The notes under the pieces were generated by a model. The model saw only the letters and a program-made list of their open reading frames with translations. It was not told the origin of the DNA and did no database searches. A program made the translations under genes and the position numbers. Positions 50,041 to 60,567 of a DNA stretch of 64,000 nucleotides are shown one piece after another (positions within the stretch are counted from its first letter, which is position 1; the number at the start of each line of letters is the position of its first letter). The stretch is from Phenylobacterium sp. (lineage in GTDB: Bacteria; Pseudomonadota; Alphaproteobacteria; Caulobacterales; Caulobacteraceae), in NCBI RefSeq assembly GCF_004297125.1, contig NZ_SCVD01000026.1, forward strand, positions 62,001 through 126,000. Direction: 5' to 3'.

Positions 50041-50581
50041 CGAACGCGGCTTTCGCTTGCTCCGGAGTGAAGACGCCCGCGTCGAGCAACCGCTGGATCG
50101 CCTCCGGCGAGCCCTCCGCGGTGGGAGCGTCACCGACGTTGATACCCAACAACAATCCTTCGTCTTCTCCAAGAGGGGCTTCGACACACTCGAAACGCCG
50201 AAGCACGCCGACGGGACAGGCGATGACGTCTTTCGGCCCCAGCACGACGCCGTCCACGCCGCTGTCGAGCTCCCATTCCACCCTCCACCGCCCCTTGATC
50301 GCGATGAAGGTCTCCACCGTGTCGTGGGTGTGCATGGTCACGCCCTTGCCGGGTTCGGCGCTGATGTAGGCGACGACGATCCCGGCCCTCAGGTGCGAGA
50401 CGGCCGCAGGCGCATGGTCGTCGAACGGTGAGTCCTGATTGCCGATGACATTGCGCAGAACGCGGCGCCCCTCCGGCAGCAGCATGTCCGGGAAGCCCTT
50501 CTCCTGGCGCTCAAGATCGTCAAACCGCGCCAGGCACCTGTCCATTTCGGCGCGGCTGGGCTTCACAACGGGAATGGCCAT
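50024..50581 (-). CDS. Cupin domain protein
   Basis: GKGVTMHTHDTVETFIAIKGRWRVEW cupin motif. Confidence 0.8.
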   Translation of the reverse strand: MAIPVVKPSRAEMDRCLARFDDLERQEKGFPDMLLPEGRRVLRNVIGNQDSPFDDHAPAAVSHLRAGIVVAYISAEPGKGVTMHTHDTVETFIAIKGRWRVEWELDSGVDGVVLGPKDVIACPVGVLRRFECVEAPLGEDEGLLLGINVGDAPTAEGSPEAIQRLLDAGVFTPEQAKAAFDGLRT

Positions 50582-50676
50582 AGTCGTCTCCGTCTAACGA
50601 AGGTTTGGGGGGTCAACGGGCGCCGGTCGAACCGCGGGAGCCTGGGGGCTCGCGATCACGTCGTCATGCGGCGCGC

Positions 50677-51714
50677 TCACTGCGAGGTCCGCGCGAAGTA
50701 GGCGATATCGTTCGCCGTGCTGTGGCTGACGTTCGGCGCGCATGCCGGAAAGACCTCGGTGGCATGCACCGTCCCCATCACCTGGCGACATCTGGCCTGA
50801 ACGCCGCTGCGCAAGAGCAGGCGATAGAAGCTAATTCCCTCGTCGCGCAGCGGGTCGCACTCGTTGACGCTGATCACCACGGGCGGCAGCGCCTTCACGT
50901 CCTCTTCCGTCGCGAACAGCGGCCAGGCCAGGGGGTCCCGCGCCTGGAACGCCTCGATGCCATAGCCGTATGTGAACTGATTGTTGTGGAGATCGAGGAA
51001 GATCCCGTTGTTCTCAAGGGACGACGGGTGCTCCTCCGAGGGCCAAGATCCCGCGATAAACGGGCACAGCGCGTAGACGCCGCTGTAGAGGTTCCCGCCC
51101 TCCTCGCGCATCAGTTTCATGGCGGTGGCCAGCGCCAGGTTTCCGCCCCCGCTGTCGCCGCAGATCACGATCCGCTTCGCATCGATGCCGAGCTTGCCGG
51201 CATTCGCATGCACCCACCTGAGACCGGCGGCGCAGTCGTTCAGACCGGCCGGATAGGGCGCGACTTCCGGCGCCGTCGAGGGGAAAAGCGCGTTCCGAAA
51301 ATCGACCATCGCGACCGCCACGCCCTGGGCTGCGATGATCTTGCCCCAGGCGCTGTAGTGATCCATGTACGCCGAGTGCACAAGCATCCCACCGCCGTGT
51401 ATGTAGTATACGCAGGGTAATGGATGGTCACCCTTGGGCCTTATATACTGGATATTGACGCGGTTGCCGTCCGGGTGGGACGCGAAAGTCTCCGTCGTTA
51501 CGACGAGATCGGCCCATGCGGGATGGTCGACCGGCGCAGTGCTTCGATAGAAGGCAACCTCCTCCTCGAAGGCGGCAAGGACTTCCGGTCCGGCGAAGAG
51601 CGCCAGCAGTTCGTCGCGGTTGGCGACGTCCGGCCCCACTTGTCTGACGAAGTTGCGAAACTTCTCTTTGATCCGAGGGTCGATGCGAGGATCGTCAAGC
51701 AGTTTGGACGACAT
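50677..51714 (-). CDS. Alpha/beta hydrolase (HSL-type esterase)
   Basis: VYYIHGGGMLVHSAYM oxyanion motif; VICGDSGGGNLALATA nucleophile elbow. Confidence 0.93.
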   Translation of the reverse strand: MSSKLLDDPRIDPRIKEKFRNFVRQVGPDVANRDELLALFAGPEVLAAFEEEVAFYRSTAPVDHPAWADLVVTTETFASHPDGNRVNIQYIRPKGDHPLPCVYYIHGGGMLVHSAYMDHYSAWGKIIAAQGVAVAMVDFRNALFPSTAPEVAPYPAGLNDCAAGLRWVHANAGKLGIDAKRIVICGDSGGGNLALATAMKLMREEGGNLYSGVYALCPFIAGSWPSEEHPSSLENNGIFLDLHNNQFTYGYGIEAFQARDPLAWPLFATEEDVKALPPVVISVNECDPLRDEGISFYRLLLRSGVQARCRQVMGTVHATEVFPACAPNVSHSTANDIAYFARTSQ

Positions 51715-51759
51715 GAACTCACTCTTCTCTTGCCGATGGGCGGAGGAATTGAGGGCGGT

Positions 51760-53940
51760 TCAGTATTTGTAGCCGAGCGTGACGCCAACTTGTCGGCCCG
51801 GCTCGAGGACCGCCATGGCGGGAGAGCCCAGTACGGCCGAGTAGACGATCACGTTCGACCTGATGCTGATGTCTGTGACGTTCGTGGCGAACAGGTTGAC
51901 GTACCAGGGTCGCCGCGAATCCTCGTAGCGCAGCGACAGGTTCAGCTTGCCGATCGCAGCTTGAGACGAAACCGGGATGTTGAATTCCGAGAAGTAGATC
52001 CTCGACTTCCAGTCGTACCGCGCGCCCAGCGTCACCACCCCTGTCGAGACCGGGAGGTCGAGATAGGCGCCGACGCTGGCGTTGTACTTCGGCGCCATCG
52101 GCAGCCGGTTGCCGGCTAGGCTCAACAGTCCAAGCGAAGGCCGCGAGGAGTCTTCCGTCATGAACTCGTCGAACCTTGCGTCGAGCCAGGCTCCGGACAG
52201 GTCGAGGCGGAAATTCTCCGCGGGCCGAAGCACAGTCTCGACCTCGACACCGTCGATCGTCGCGCGCGCCGCGTTCGTGACCTGGCTGCCCAGACCCACG
52301 ATCTGATTCACCTGCAGGTCCTTGTATTTCATGTGGAAGGCGGACAGGTTGGCCTGCAGGCGGCCGTCGAGCCAGGCGCCCTTCAGGCCCGCCTCCAGGT
52401 TGGTGTTCGTCTCCGGCGCGAACGCCGGCGCGAGGCTGCCGACGGCGAAGCCGCCGCCCTTGTAGCCCTTGGCGTACTTCACGAAGCCCGTGACGGTGCT
52501 GCTGAGATCGTAGCTCAAGCCGGCCTCGTAGGTCAGGCGATTCCAGGAGCGCGCCTGGGACAGCGTCTGGAGGGGGTTGTAGACGCCATACTCGTCGGTC
52601 GACTTGCGGTCCTTCGTGTATCGCGCCCCGGCAAACACCTTGAACCCGTCGAAGAACTCGTACGTGGCCTGCCCGAAGACCGCATGGGACCGCGTGCGCA
52701 GCACCCCTCCCTGGGCTACCGGCATCGGGAAGGTGCTGATCGGAACGCGGATGTACTGGAAGCTGTGCTCTGAGTAGTAGTTTGCGCCGAGCACATAGGT
52801 CAGGGGCCGGTTCGCTGGCGAGGTGAACAAGGCTTCGGCAAAATACTGCTGCGCGTTATGCCCGAACTGCGGATCGTAGAAGTTCGCCGGCGTGCCGTCA
52901 GCTATGTCGGTGTAAACGCGGTTCCGATTGTAGGACAGCAGCGCCCGAAGGTTGCTCGCGCCCAAGGCCACGTCCGTAACAAGGTTGGTGGTGAACGAGC
53001 TCACTTCTCGCACGCCCTGGGTGGCGTAGGTCGTGCGATTGTCCATGTCTCCGGTCGGCTGCCCCTGGAGCGGCCCAGGAAGCGGGATGCTGGGATCGGG
53101 CGTTCCGATGAAATACTGCGCCTGACCGGCATCATCCTGCTTGTGATACTCGACGAGCAGCCGGCTCTTGATCGTCGAGTTCGGCTGCCATTGGAGTTGG
53201 ACGCGCGCGCCGTAGGCCTCCGTGCCGTCGAGGCCTTGCGGACCGCCCGGCAGGAGGTTCTTCGAATAGCCCTTGTTGTAGTTCTGGTGGACGGCGAGGC
53301 GCCCCTGAAACCGGCCGTCCGCGGTGAGCGGGCCGCTAACGAACCCCGAACTGCGAACCAGGGCCGGGTCGCCGCCAAGCGTCAGGTCGCCGCCGTAGTG
53401 CAGGTCGGACGTCGGCGTGTTGGGCACGACATTGATCGCCCCACCCGTGGCGTTGCGGCCGAAGAGCGTGCCCTGCGGCCCGCGCAGGATTTCGACCCTG
53501 TTCACATCCAGGAACGAGCTGATGACGAGGCCGCTCTGCCCGAGATAGACGCCGTCCGCGTTCACCGCGACGCCGGGATCGGATCCAGAGGCGGTCAACT
53601 GCGTATTGCCGATCCCTCGGATCGTGACGTTCGCGGCGTTCGCAAAGGCGCCGATCTGGATGTTCGGGCTGATCGCCGTCAGATCGGTCAGGGACGTGAC
53701 GTGGGCCTCCTCCAGCGCCGCGCCCGTGTAGGCGGACACCGCGGTCGGCGTCTTGCGGATGCTCACCTCTCGCCGGGAGGCGGTGACGATCACCTCGCCC
53801 AATTGGACGTCGGAGGACGGCGACGAGGCAGAAGCTTCCGCCGCGGGTTCGGGGCCGGTCGGGCCCGCCGCAAGGGCGGGATGCGCTTGCAGAAATGTGA
53901 GCGCGCAGCCGATCGAGCTCGTCACGAATAGAGATCTCAT
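51760..53940 (-). CDS. TonB-dependent receptor
   Basis: Plug (NRVEILRGPQGTLFGRNATGGAINVV), C-terminal RQVGVTLGYKY. Confidence 0.96.
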   Translation of the reverse strand: MRSLFVTSSIGCALTFLQAHPALAAGPTGPEPAAEASASSPSSDVQLGEVIVTASRREVSIRKTPTAVSAYTGAALEEAHVTSLTDLTAISPNIQIGAFANAANVTIRGIGNTQLTASGSDPGVAVNADGVYLGQSGLVISSFLDVNRVEILRGPQGTLFGRNATGGAINVVPNTPTSDLHYGGDLTLGGDPALVRSSGFVSGPLTADGRFQGRLAVHQNYNKGYSKNLLPGGPQGLDGTEAYGARVQLQWQPNSTIKSRLLVEYHKQDDAGQAQYFIGTPDPSIPLPGPLQGQPTGDMDNRTTYATQGVREVSSFTTNLVTDVALGASNLRALLSYNRNRVYTDIADGTPANFYDPQFGHNAQQYFAEALFTSPANRPLTYVLGANYYSEHSFQYIRVPISTFPMPVAQGGVLRTRSHAVFGQATYEFFDGFKVFAGARYTKDRKSTDEYGVYNPLQTLSQARSWNRLTYEAGLSYDLSSTVTGFVKYAKGYKGGGFAVGSLAPAFAPETNTNLEAGLKGAWLDGRLQANLSAFHMKYKDLQVNQIVGLGSQVTNAARATIDGVEVETVLRPAENFRLDLSGAWLDARFDEFMTEDSSRPSLGLLSLAGNRLPMAPKYNASVGAYLDLPVSTGVVTLGARYDWKSRIYFSEFNIPVSSQAAIGKLNLSLRYEDSRRPWYVNLFATNVTDISIRSNVIVYSAVLGSPAMAVLEPGRQVGVTLGYKY

Positions 53941-54389
53941 TGGTCCTCCCCCTCGCCTCTAGTGGGCCAGTGCTTGGGGGCGTTAAAGGCGACCGCCAGT
54001 GCGAAGTCGATGACGCGAGCGTTCAATCGAAAGGTCGCAATTTGGCTCACGCTGGCGCCAACTGCGCGGCCAGACTTGGTATCGCGCGGTCCTAGATCGT
54101 GGTGCTGCGGAGATCACACCAGTCATGATGGACGGCACGAATAGGTAGCCCCCCGGCCGGCCGGCGCACGACCTGCTGAGCACCGCCAGGACAAGAGATT
54201 GGCGGCGGCGCCGAAGGCGGACCGTCGTCTCGGCCCATCGTCCGATGACTCGGAAGGCTCCTCACCCGCCCTCAAGGCTCAAAGCCCGGCAAGCCTGGCG
54301 CAATGTGAGCGTCCGCCAGGCGCGACTGGGGACCTCGCGGTCTTCACCTCGGGCGCTGCTGGCGCGTGAGGTCAGGCCCCATCGCGGAG

Positions 54390-56462
54390 CTAAGCCGTCG
54401 GGCTCGCCTGGGGCGGTGCGTACCGCTTCAGCCAGCTGAGCACCTCTGCGTAGCGATGCAGCGCCGAGGCCCGCGACTCCGGCGTATGGCCGTCGTCAGG
54501 ATACCTCAGGAACCGCGCGGGTACGTCGAAGCTGCGGAGCATCGAGAACAAGGCTTCGGCGGATAGCGGGACCATGGCGCCGCGTGCGGGGTTGCCGACG
54601 ATGATCAGGGTCGGCGTGCGGCTCAGATACCCGTCGAGCATGAAGTGGTTCGTATAGGCCTCCGGTCGCTGTGCGATGGTGGAGATCCCGAACTTGCCCA
54701 GATGCTCGCCTGTGGCCGCGCCGGTGATCAGGGCCAGATGCGTCGGAAGGGCCCCGGCAGGAATCGGATCATGCACGATGCCCGCCGCGTAGCGATGGGT
54801 GCGCGTGAGCAGGTAATTCACGCGCCCGCCCCCCGCGCTGTGGCCCATGATCCCGACCCGCCCGGCATCGACGTAGGAGCGCCTCGCCAGCCAGGTCACG
54901 CCGGCGTCCACGTCGTCGGCGTCCGGAACCATGCCGGAGACGTCCCAGTCGTCGCGCGCGTAGCGCGCCGCGGCGACGGCCGGCCCATACTCGCCGGACG
55001 AGCGCATGTCGGGGACGAAGACGAGGTAGCCCTGGGCCGCCAGCAGGTGCCAGCCAAGCGGCGAGCCGGGGCTGAAGAGACTGCGGAGCTTCAGCGATGA
55101 GCCCGGGCCGCCGCCGTGAACGTCGACAAAGACCGGATATTTGCGCGTGGGATCGAAGTCCGGCGGGAAGATGAGGAAGCCCCGCACCGGAAGGCCGTCG
55201 GTCGCCCGCCAGGTGACGGGCTCGAAGGCGCCGAGGCGGAACTGCGCCGCCGGATCCTGAAGCACCTTTAGAACGGACTCCTTCCCCGTCCGGAGATCTC
55301 GTACCCGCACGTCGCGCCGACCGGCGCCGTCGGCGGTCTGGTAGCTGAGCCGGTCTCCGTCCGGCGAGAGTTGCACATCGAAGTGGTGACGCGCGCCGGA
55401 GGTCAGCGGCCGTATCGTTCCGCCCAGGTCCGCCGCGTGGATGCGATTGAGCCCCCCGTTGCGCGCGACAAAATAGAGCTCGCGGCCGTCGCGCGCCCAG
55501 ATCGGCGCGCCCGACAGATAGTGCTCGTGGGTGAGCCGCCGCACCGCGCCGCTCTCGAGATCGACCACGATCAGGCTGACGAAGTCCTCCCAACGCTGGC
55601 CGTCGACATCGACGTTGAGCGCCAGGCTCCGCCCGTCCGGCGAGATCGAGGGTCCGGCGGACTGCATGGCCCCCGGCTGGCGATAGACCTCCGAGATCTC
55701 GCCGGTCAGGACGTCGAGCCGGCGCACGGCCGTATAGGTCTCATGCCCATAGTGGGGCATGCGCACCGGAACAAAAAAGAACGCCGCACCCGCCCCCCAG
55801 GAGCCCTTGAACAGCGTGTCCTCTGGCACGCTGATCTCCTGCAACGTCCGACCGGTCGCCACCTCGAACACCACGACCCGATGGCCGTCGAAGCCGCGCT
55901 TCGTGCGGGAGGTCGCGTCCGCGAACGCGCCGACGTCCTGGAAGCGGACGCCCCCGGCCGTCGTCACCGGCGGCGGGACGGGTTCGTCCGGGCCCCTGAT
56001 GGTCTCGATGATCGCGACCCATCGGCTATCGCGCGACCAGCTGGCGGGCTGCACCAACAGCGCCCCAGCCGTCGCCACGCCCAGCCGGCGCTGCCGCCCC
56101 GACGCGAGCGCTTCGAGCCACCAGCCACCGTCCTGGCGGAAGACCAGGTGGCGGCCATCCGGCGACGGACTGGCGTCCGGGCGGCCGGGGGACAGGATCT
56201 CTCGCCCGGTTTCGACCTCCAGGCTCCAGCGCGCCGGCGCCGCACCCTCGGCCTGCACGACACCCGAGAGCCGTCCCTCGCCGCTCCACATGACAGCGTC
56301 GAGGTTGGGCGCCATGCGCTCCAGCGCCGCCGGCGTCAGGGGCGCCAGGGCCCCGGTCGGGGGCGATCCCGACCGGGGCGTCCGCGCCAGCGCCTTCGGT
56401 CCACCGACACTGAGCGCCAACGCCAAGAGCGGGCTCCACACCCCACGACGAGACACCCGCAT
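54390..56462 (-). CDS. S9 family (prolyl oligopeptidase-like) peptidase
   Basis: WD40-like propeller, FVDVHGGGPGSSLK, GIMGHSAGGGRVNYLL, DDGHTPESRASALHRYAEVLSWLKRY. Confidence 0.88.
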   Translation of the reverse strand: MRVSRRGVWSPLLALALSVGGPKALARTPRSGSPPTGALAPLTPAALERMAPNLDAVMWSGEGRLSGVVQAEGAAPARWSLEVETGREILSPGRPDASPSPDGRHLVFRQDGGWWLEALASGRQRRLGVATAGALLVQPASWSRDSRWVAIIETIRGPDEPVPPPVTTAGGVRFQDVGAFADATSRTKRGFDGHRVVVFEVATGRTLQEISVPEDTLFKGSWGAGAAFFFVPVRMPHYGHETYTAVRRLDVLTGEISEVYRQPGAMQSAGPSISPDGRSLALNVDVDGQRWEDFVSLIVVDLESGAVRRLTHEHYLSGAPIWARDGRELYFVARNGGLNRIHAADLGGTIRPLTSGARHHFDVQLSPDGDRLSYQTADGAGRRDVRVRDLRTGKESVLKVLQDPAAQFRLGAFEPVTWRATDGLPVRGFLIFPPDFDPTRKYPVFVDVHGGGPGSSLKLRSLFSPGSPLGWHLLAAQGYLVFVPDMRSSGEYGPAVAAARYARDDWDVSGMVPDADDVDAGVTWLARRSYVDAGRVGIMGHSAGGGRVNYLLTRTHRYAAGIVHDPIPAGALPTHLALITGAATGEHLGKFGISTIAQRPEAYTNHFMLDGYLSRTPTLIIVGNPARGAMVPLSAEALFSMLRSFDVPARFLRYPDDGHTPESRASALHRYAEVLSWLKRYAPPQASPTA

Positions 56463-59425
56463 CACCAGGCCTTCGTCAGCTGGACGGAGACGAAGCGGCC
56501 GAGCGGTTCGGCGTTCGCGGTGTCGTAGCCCACTCCGGCCGGGGAGTCGTAGAACGGCGGCGCGGTGTTGAAGAGGTTCTGCACCGAGAGGCTGAGGTCG
56601 ACCCCGGCCAGGGCGCCCTTGGAAGGCGGCGTCCATCTCAGCTGCAGATCGACTGTCGTCAGGGAGTCGATCTTCGGGACGCCGCCACCGCCGTAGTCGT
56701 CCGTGTAGTTCAGGGTCACGGAAGCCCCATAAGGACCGCGACGCCACGAGCCTCGCATCTGGGCGCGGAGATCGACCGGCTGCCCCGGCCTGTCCAGCAA
56801 CTGGAACGCCGGGGCGTCCGGTGTGACTTTTCGCCGATACTGGGTGAGGTAGGTCGCGTTTGCGTCCACGTCGAAGTGATCGGCCCCAACGTCGAATCCA
56901 TAGTTGGCGCTGAAATCGACGCCCTCCACGCGCAGGCCACCCGTGTTCAGATAGCGCCCATCGACCACCGCGTAGTAGGCGTTCGCGGGGAACTGGCCGG
57001 TGACGCCGTACTTCTCCAGAAGGGCCGAGACGCTCGCCAGGTTGGTGGTGCTGGTCGGATCGACGCGGGTCACGAACGTGGCATAGACCGGACTGCCCAG
57101 CGCGTTGGTGATGTCGTCATAGACCGGCGTGCCGATGCGGTCCCGGAAGCGGATATTGAACCAGCCGGCGGACATGTGCAGCCCCGGCACGGCCGCCGGC
57201 GTGTAGTCCACACCGGCCGTCCAGGAGCGGGCGTGCTCCGGCTTCAAGCCCACGTTGCCGCCGTAGCGCAGGAGCACCAGCTTCTGCACGCCGCCGAGGT
57301 TCAGATAGGCGCCGCCGCCGCCTTCGGTCTCGAACCGTTCTGCGAGGGAGGGCGCCCGGAACGAGGTTCCATAGCTTCCCCGCACGAGGATGTCGGACAT
57401 CGGCGACCAGAGGACGCCGACCTTCGGATTGCGGGTCGATCCGACATCGTCGTAGTGCTCGATCCGCGCCGCCAACGAGAGTTCGAGCCGCTCGAGACCC
57501 GGGCGGCGGTTCGCGGGACCGAAGAGCGGCGCACGCACCTCAACAAAGCCGGCTGCGATCTTGCTGTCATAGGGTCCCGCCAAGGTGACGGTGGGGACAG
57601 TGCGCGAGGTCATGCCGACGGTCAGGAACTGAAACCGCTCGCGCCGCAACTGCCCGCCTACGGCGATCTTCACCGGGCCGCCCGGGAGATCGAAAAGCGC
57701 GCCGTCGACCTTGACGTTCACGGACTCCACCCGGCTGCGCGACTTGCTTTTCGACCAGCCGCTGCCGACGAAATCCAGGATCGCCTCGCTGTTGGCTGCG
57801 CCGTCGCCGTAGGGATTGAAAAAGCCCGACACCGCCGTGCTGAACGAGGTGGTCGGGTCGTCCGGGATCATGCCTATGGCTTCCTGGAGGAACCGGCTGT
57901 TGTAGCGCCGATCCACGTCGCGGTGCGCCGCCTCCGAGGCGTAGGCGAGGTAGGTTTCGGCCTGCCAGCCCCGTGGCAGGTCGATGTCGACGCCGAGGGA
58001 GGCGCCGAAATTGTCCGAACGCCCATCGCTGTGGATGGGTCCGAGCTCGTCCGTGAAGCTGTAGCCGACGACAGAGGACGTCGCGCCGTTCGGCGATACG
58101 AAGAACGGGTTGCGGCGGTCCACCGCGATCAGCGCCACCGTCCCCGGGAGGTTGTGGGCGAAATCACGACGGCTGAACCGCGCATCCCCCCGGACGGTGA
58201 TCCCCGGGGTCACGGCCTGGCCGAAACTGGCGAAGAGACTGTCCCGCTCCTGACGCGGCAGCATATCCGACCGGGCCCGTTGGTTCTCGAGGTTGACCTG
58301 ACCCTGCCGGAAGCTCGCGGGCGTGAGGCCAAGACCGTTCTGGCCCGCGGGAATTGCATAGGCCGGGATGTAGGACGAGGTCGCGTCCAATAGCATGATG
58401 TTGCCCGGGTGACTGTAGAACAGCCGGTGGTCCGTGCCCCCGAGCGCGCGCAGGTCCGCCGTCGCCGTGTAGGCTCGCGCTTCGGCCGGCAGGGCGTCGC
58501 GTTCATAGTGCTCATAGGACAGCACCAGATGGCCGCCGCCCCAGGTCCAGCCGCCGGTGTGATCGACACGGAGCTCGCGCGCCTTGTCACCTGCGGCGGC
58601 CCCGACCCGCACGCGACTCTCCTGGCCCTGGAAGTCATCGCGCAGGATGATGTTCACCACCCCGCCGACCGCGTCGGTCCCATAGAGCGCCGACGCCCCG
58701 TCCAACAGCACATCGACCCGGGCGACGGCCGACGACGGGATCGCCGAGACGTCCGCAAAGTCGCCGTGAAAGCCGGTGCCGGCCATCCGCCGGCCGTTGA
58801 CGAGCACCAGGGTCGAGCTCGGGCCAAGACCGCGCAGGTTGATGCCGGTGGAGACATTGGCGTTGTTGCCGCTACCGTCGGTATTGGCGAGATAGGTGTC
58901 GGCGGACGCATTGCCGCCAAAGGCCTGGGGCAGATCCGTCAGCACCTCGGCGATCGTCGCCCGACCGCTGCGTTCGAGATCCTCGCGCGACACCACGTGA
59001 AGCGGCGACGGGCTTTCGCCGCCGCGGATGAGCGAGCCGGTCACCAGTACTTCGCTCACGGTCTCAGCGGCGACGGGCGCCGCCGGGAGCTGGGGGCTGG
59101 AGGACGCCTCCTCCACGATGATCACGCCGCGTTCGCCACGCCGCGCCGTCAGTCCCGTGCCCCGCAGCAGGATGTCGAGACCCGCGTCTGCGCCGTAGCC
59201 GCCTTTCAGCGCCACGCTGGTCCGTCCCCGGGCGGCCGCGCCCTGGAAGATCACCTGCTGCCCCGACTGCCGCGCGAACGTCCGAAGGGCGGCCGCGAGG
59301 TTTTGCGCTGGGATATCGAAGGCGGCGACCGGCGCCCGAGCCTGGGCCAGGACGGGCGCGCTCGCCCCCAGCAGGACAAGCGCGGCGCAGGTTCCCAGCG
59401 AACGACGGCGGAGTGTGGACGGCAT
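56462..59425 (-). CDS. TonB-dependent receptor with STN signalling domain
   Basis: FDIPAQNLAAALRTFARQSGQQVIFQGAAARGRTSVALKGGYGADAGLDILLRGTGLTARR STN region, then plug and barrel. Confidence 0.95.
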   Translation of the reverse strand: MPSTLRRRSLGTCAALVLLGASAPVLAQARAPVAAFDIPAQNLAAALRTFARQSGQQVIFQGAAARGRTSVALKGGYGADAGLDILLRGTGLTARRGERGVIIVEEASSSPQLPAAPVAAETVSEVLVTGSLIRGGESPSPLHVVSREDLERSGRATIAEVLTDLPQAFGGNASADTYLANTDGSGNNANVSTGINLRGLGPSSTLVLVNGRRMAGTGFHGDFADVSAIPSSAVARVDVLLDGASALYGTDAVGGVVNIILRDDFQGQESRVRVGAAAGDKARELRVDHTGGWTWGGGHLVLSYEHYERDALPAEARAYTATADLRALGGTDHRLFYSHPGNIMLLDATSSYIPAYAIPAGQNGLGLTPASFRQGQVNLENQRARSDMLPRQERDSLFASFGQAVTPGITVRGDARFSRRDFAHNLPGTVALIAVDRRNPFFVSPNGATSSVVGYSFTDELGPIHSDGRSDNFGASLGVDIDLPRGWQAETYLAYASEAAHRDVDRRYNSRFLQEAIGMIPDDPTTSFSTAVSGFFNPYGDGAANSEAILDFVGSGWSKSKSRSRVESVNVKVDGALFDLPGGPVKIAVGGQLRRERFQFLTVGMTSRTVPTVTLAGPYDSKIAAGFVEVRAPLFGPANRRPGLERLELSLAARIEHYDDVGSTRNPKVGVLWSPMSDILVRGSYGTSFRAPSLAERFETEGGGGAYLNLGGVQKLVLLRYGGNVGLKPEHARSWTAGVDYTPAAVPGLHMSAGWFNIRFRDRIGTPVYDDITNALGSPVYATFVTRVDPTSTTNLASVSALLEKYGVTGQFPANAYYAVVDGRYLNTGGLRVEGVDFSANYGFDVGADHFDVDANATYLTQYRRKVTPDAPAFQLLDRPGQPVDLRAQMRGSWRRGPYGASVTLNYTDDYGGGGVPKIDSLTTVDLQLRWTPPSKGALAGVDLSLSVQNLFNTAPPFYDSPAGVGYDTANAEPLGRFVSVQLTKAW

Positions 59426-59520
59426 GGCAGATCCCCCTTTGACGCCATCCCCGAATTCGACAGCGCTCTAAGGGCTAAGACGCGCCACCACCCCGATCAT
59501 TCGGCGCATGTGACAGATTC

Positions 59521-60567
59521 TTAGCGCCCCCGGCTGACCAGCAGGATCTCATCGCCCTCCTCCACGGCGCGGACGGGTAGAAGCGCGGTTACGCCGGCGA
59601 TGAAGGCCGCCGGATCACCCGCACTGAACACGCCGTCGACCCGGATCGCACCGACCCGCGCGTCACCGATCCGCAGTCGCCTGGGGGCGTAGCGGTTCAC
59701 CCGTTCCACGGCGGACGCGAGCGGCTCATCGACGAAGACAAGCTGGCCGCCCTCCCATGCCAAGGATCTTGGCGCATCCGTCGGGGTGACCTCCGCAGCG
59801 GCGACCGCCAGCGGCGCGACCAGTTCGTGGCCCGGGGTCAGGGCCGTGTCGGCGTCGACGCCCCCCCCCACCTTGCCGGTCAACCGCAAGGGCGCGCCCA
59901 GCCCCGCCGGGCCCTGCCGCTCGCGGACGAGGACGTGGCCCTCGTACAGGACGACGCGCACGCCTGCCTGCAGCAGCTCCACGCTGAATTGCGTGCCGGT
60001 GGCGCGGACGACCTTATCCGCTGCGGCGACGGTGAAGGGCCGCGCCGGATCCTTCGCCACATCGAACTTCGCGCGGCCACGGGCCAGGCGCAGCTCGCGC
60101 CGGTCCGCGCGGTACTTCACCCGAACCTCGGTGGCGCCGTCCAGCGAGACCTTCGAGCCGTCCTTCAGCATCACCACCCGCCGTTCGCCGACGCCGGTCT
60201 CGAGGGTCCGGGGGCGCTCGCTCCAGAATGCCCCTCCTGCCACGAAGCTCGCCACCGCGATGCCTGCCGCAAGGCGCAGGCCAAGGTCGCGCCGGCTCCA
60301 GCGCGCGCGCCGACCGCGTTCAATCGCCGCCAGCGCGCCGCGCCGCAGGCTGATGACCCCGGGATCCAGCGCCACATCACTGATGGCGCCCCAGATGCCC
60401 GCGGTGTCCTCGAACGCGGTGCGGTTGGCAGGATCCTCCGACAGCCAGGCCTCGAAGTGGGCCTGGTCCCGCCCGTCGAGCTCACCCTCGGAGAGCCGGA
60501 TGCACCAGGCGGCGGCGGCCTCCAGGCGTGCCTCGTCGTCGACCTGCGGCGTCAGCGGACCGGTCAT
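59521..60567 (-). CDS. FecR family anti-sigma/regulatory protein
   Basis: FEAWLSEDPANRTAFEDTAGIW; RVVMLKDGSKVSLDGATEVRVKY; FTVAAADKVVRATGTQFSV. Confidence 0.94.
   Translation of the reverse strand: MTGPLTPQVDDEARLEAAAAWCIRLSEGELDGRDQAHFEAWLSEDPANRTAFEDTAGIWGAISDVALDPGVISLRRGALAAIERGRRARWSRRDLGLRLAAGIAVASFVAGGAFWSERPRTLETGVGERRVVMLKDGSKVSLDGATEVRVKYRADRRELRLARGRAKFDVAKDPARPFTVAAADKVVRATGTQFSVELLQAGVRVVLYEGHVLVRERQGPAGLGAPLRLTGKVGGGVDADTALTPGHELVAPLAVAAAEVTPTDAPRSLAWEGGQLVFVDEPLASAVERVNRYAPRRLRIGDARVGAIRVDGVFSAGDPAAFIAGVTALLPVRAVEEGDEILLVSRGR

Noticed and set aside
53962-54439. Small ORFs between the TonB receptor and S9 peptidase
   Set aside because: No coding signature; likely intergenic or degraded sequence
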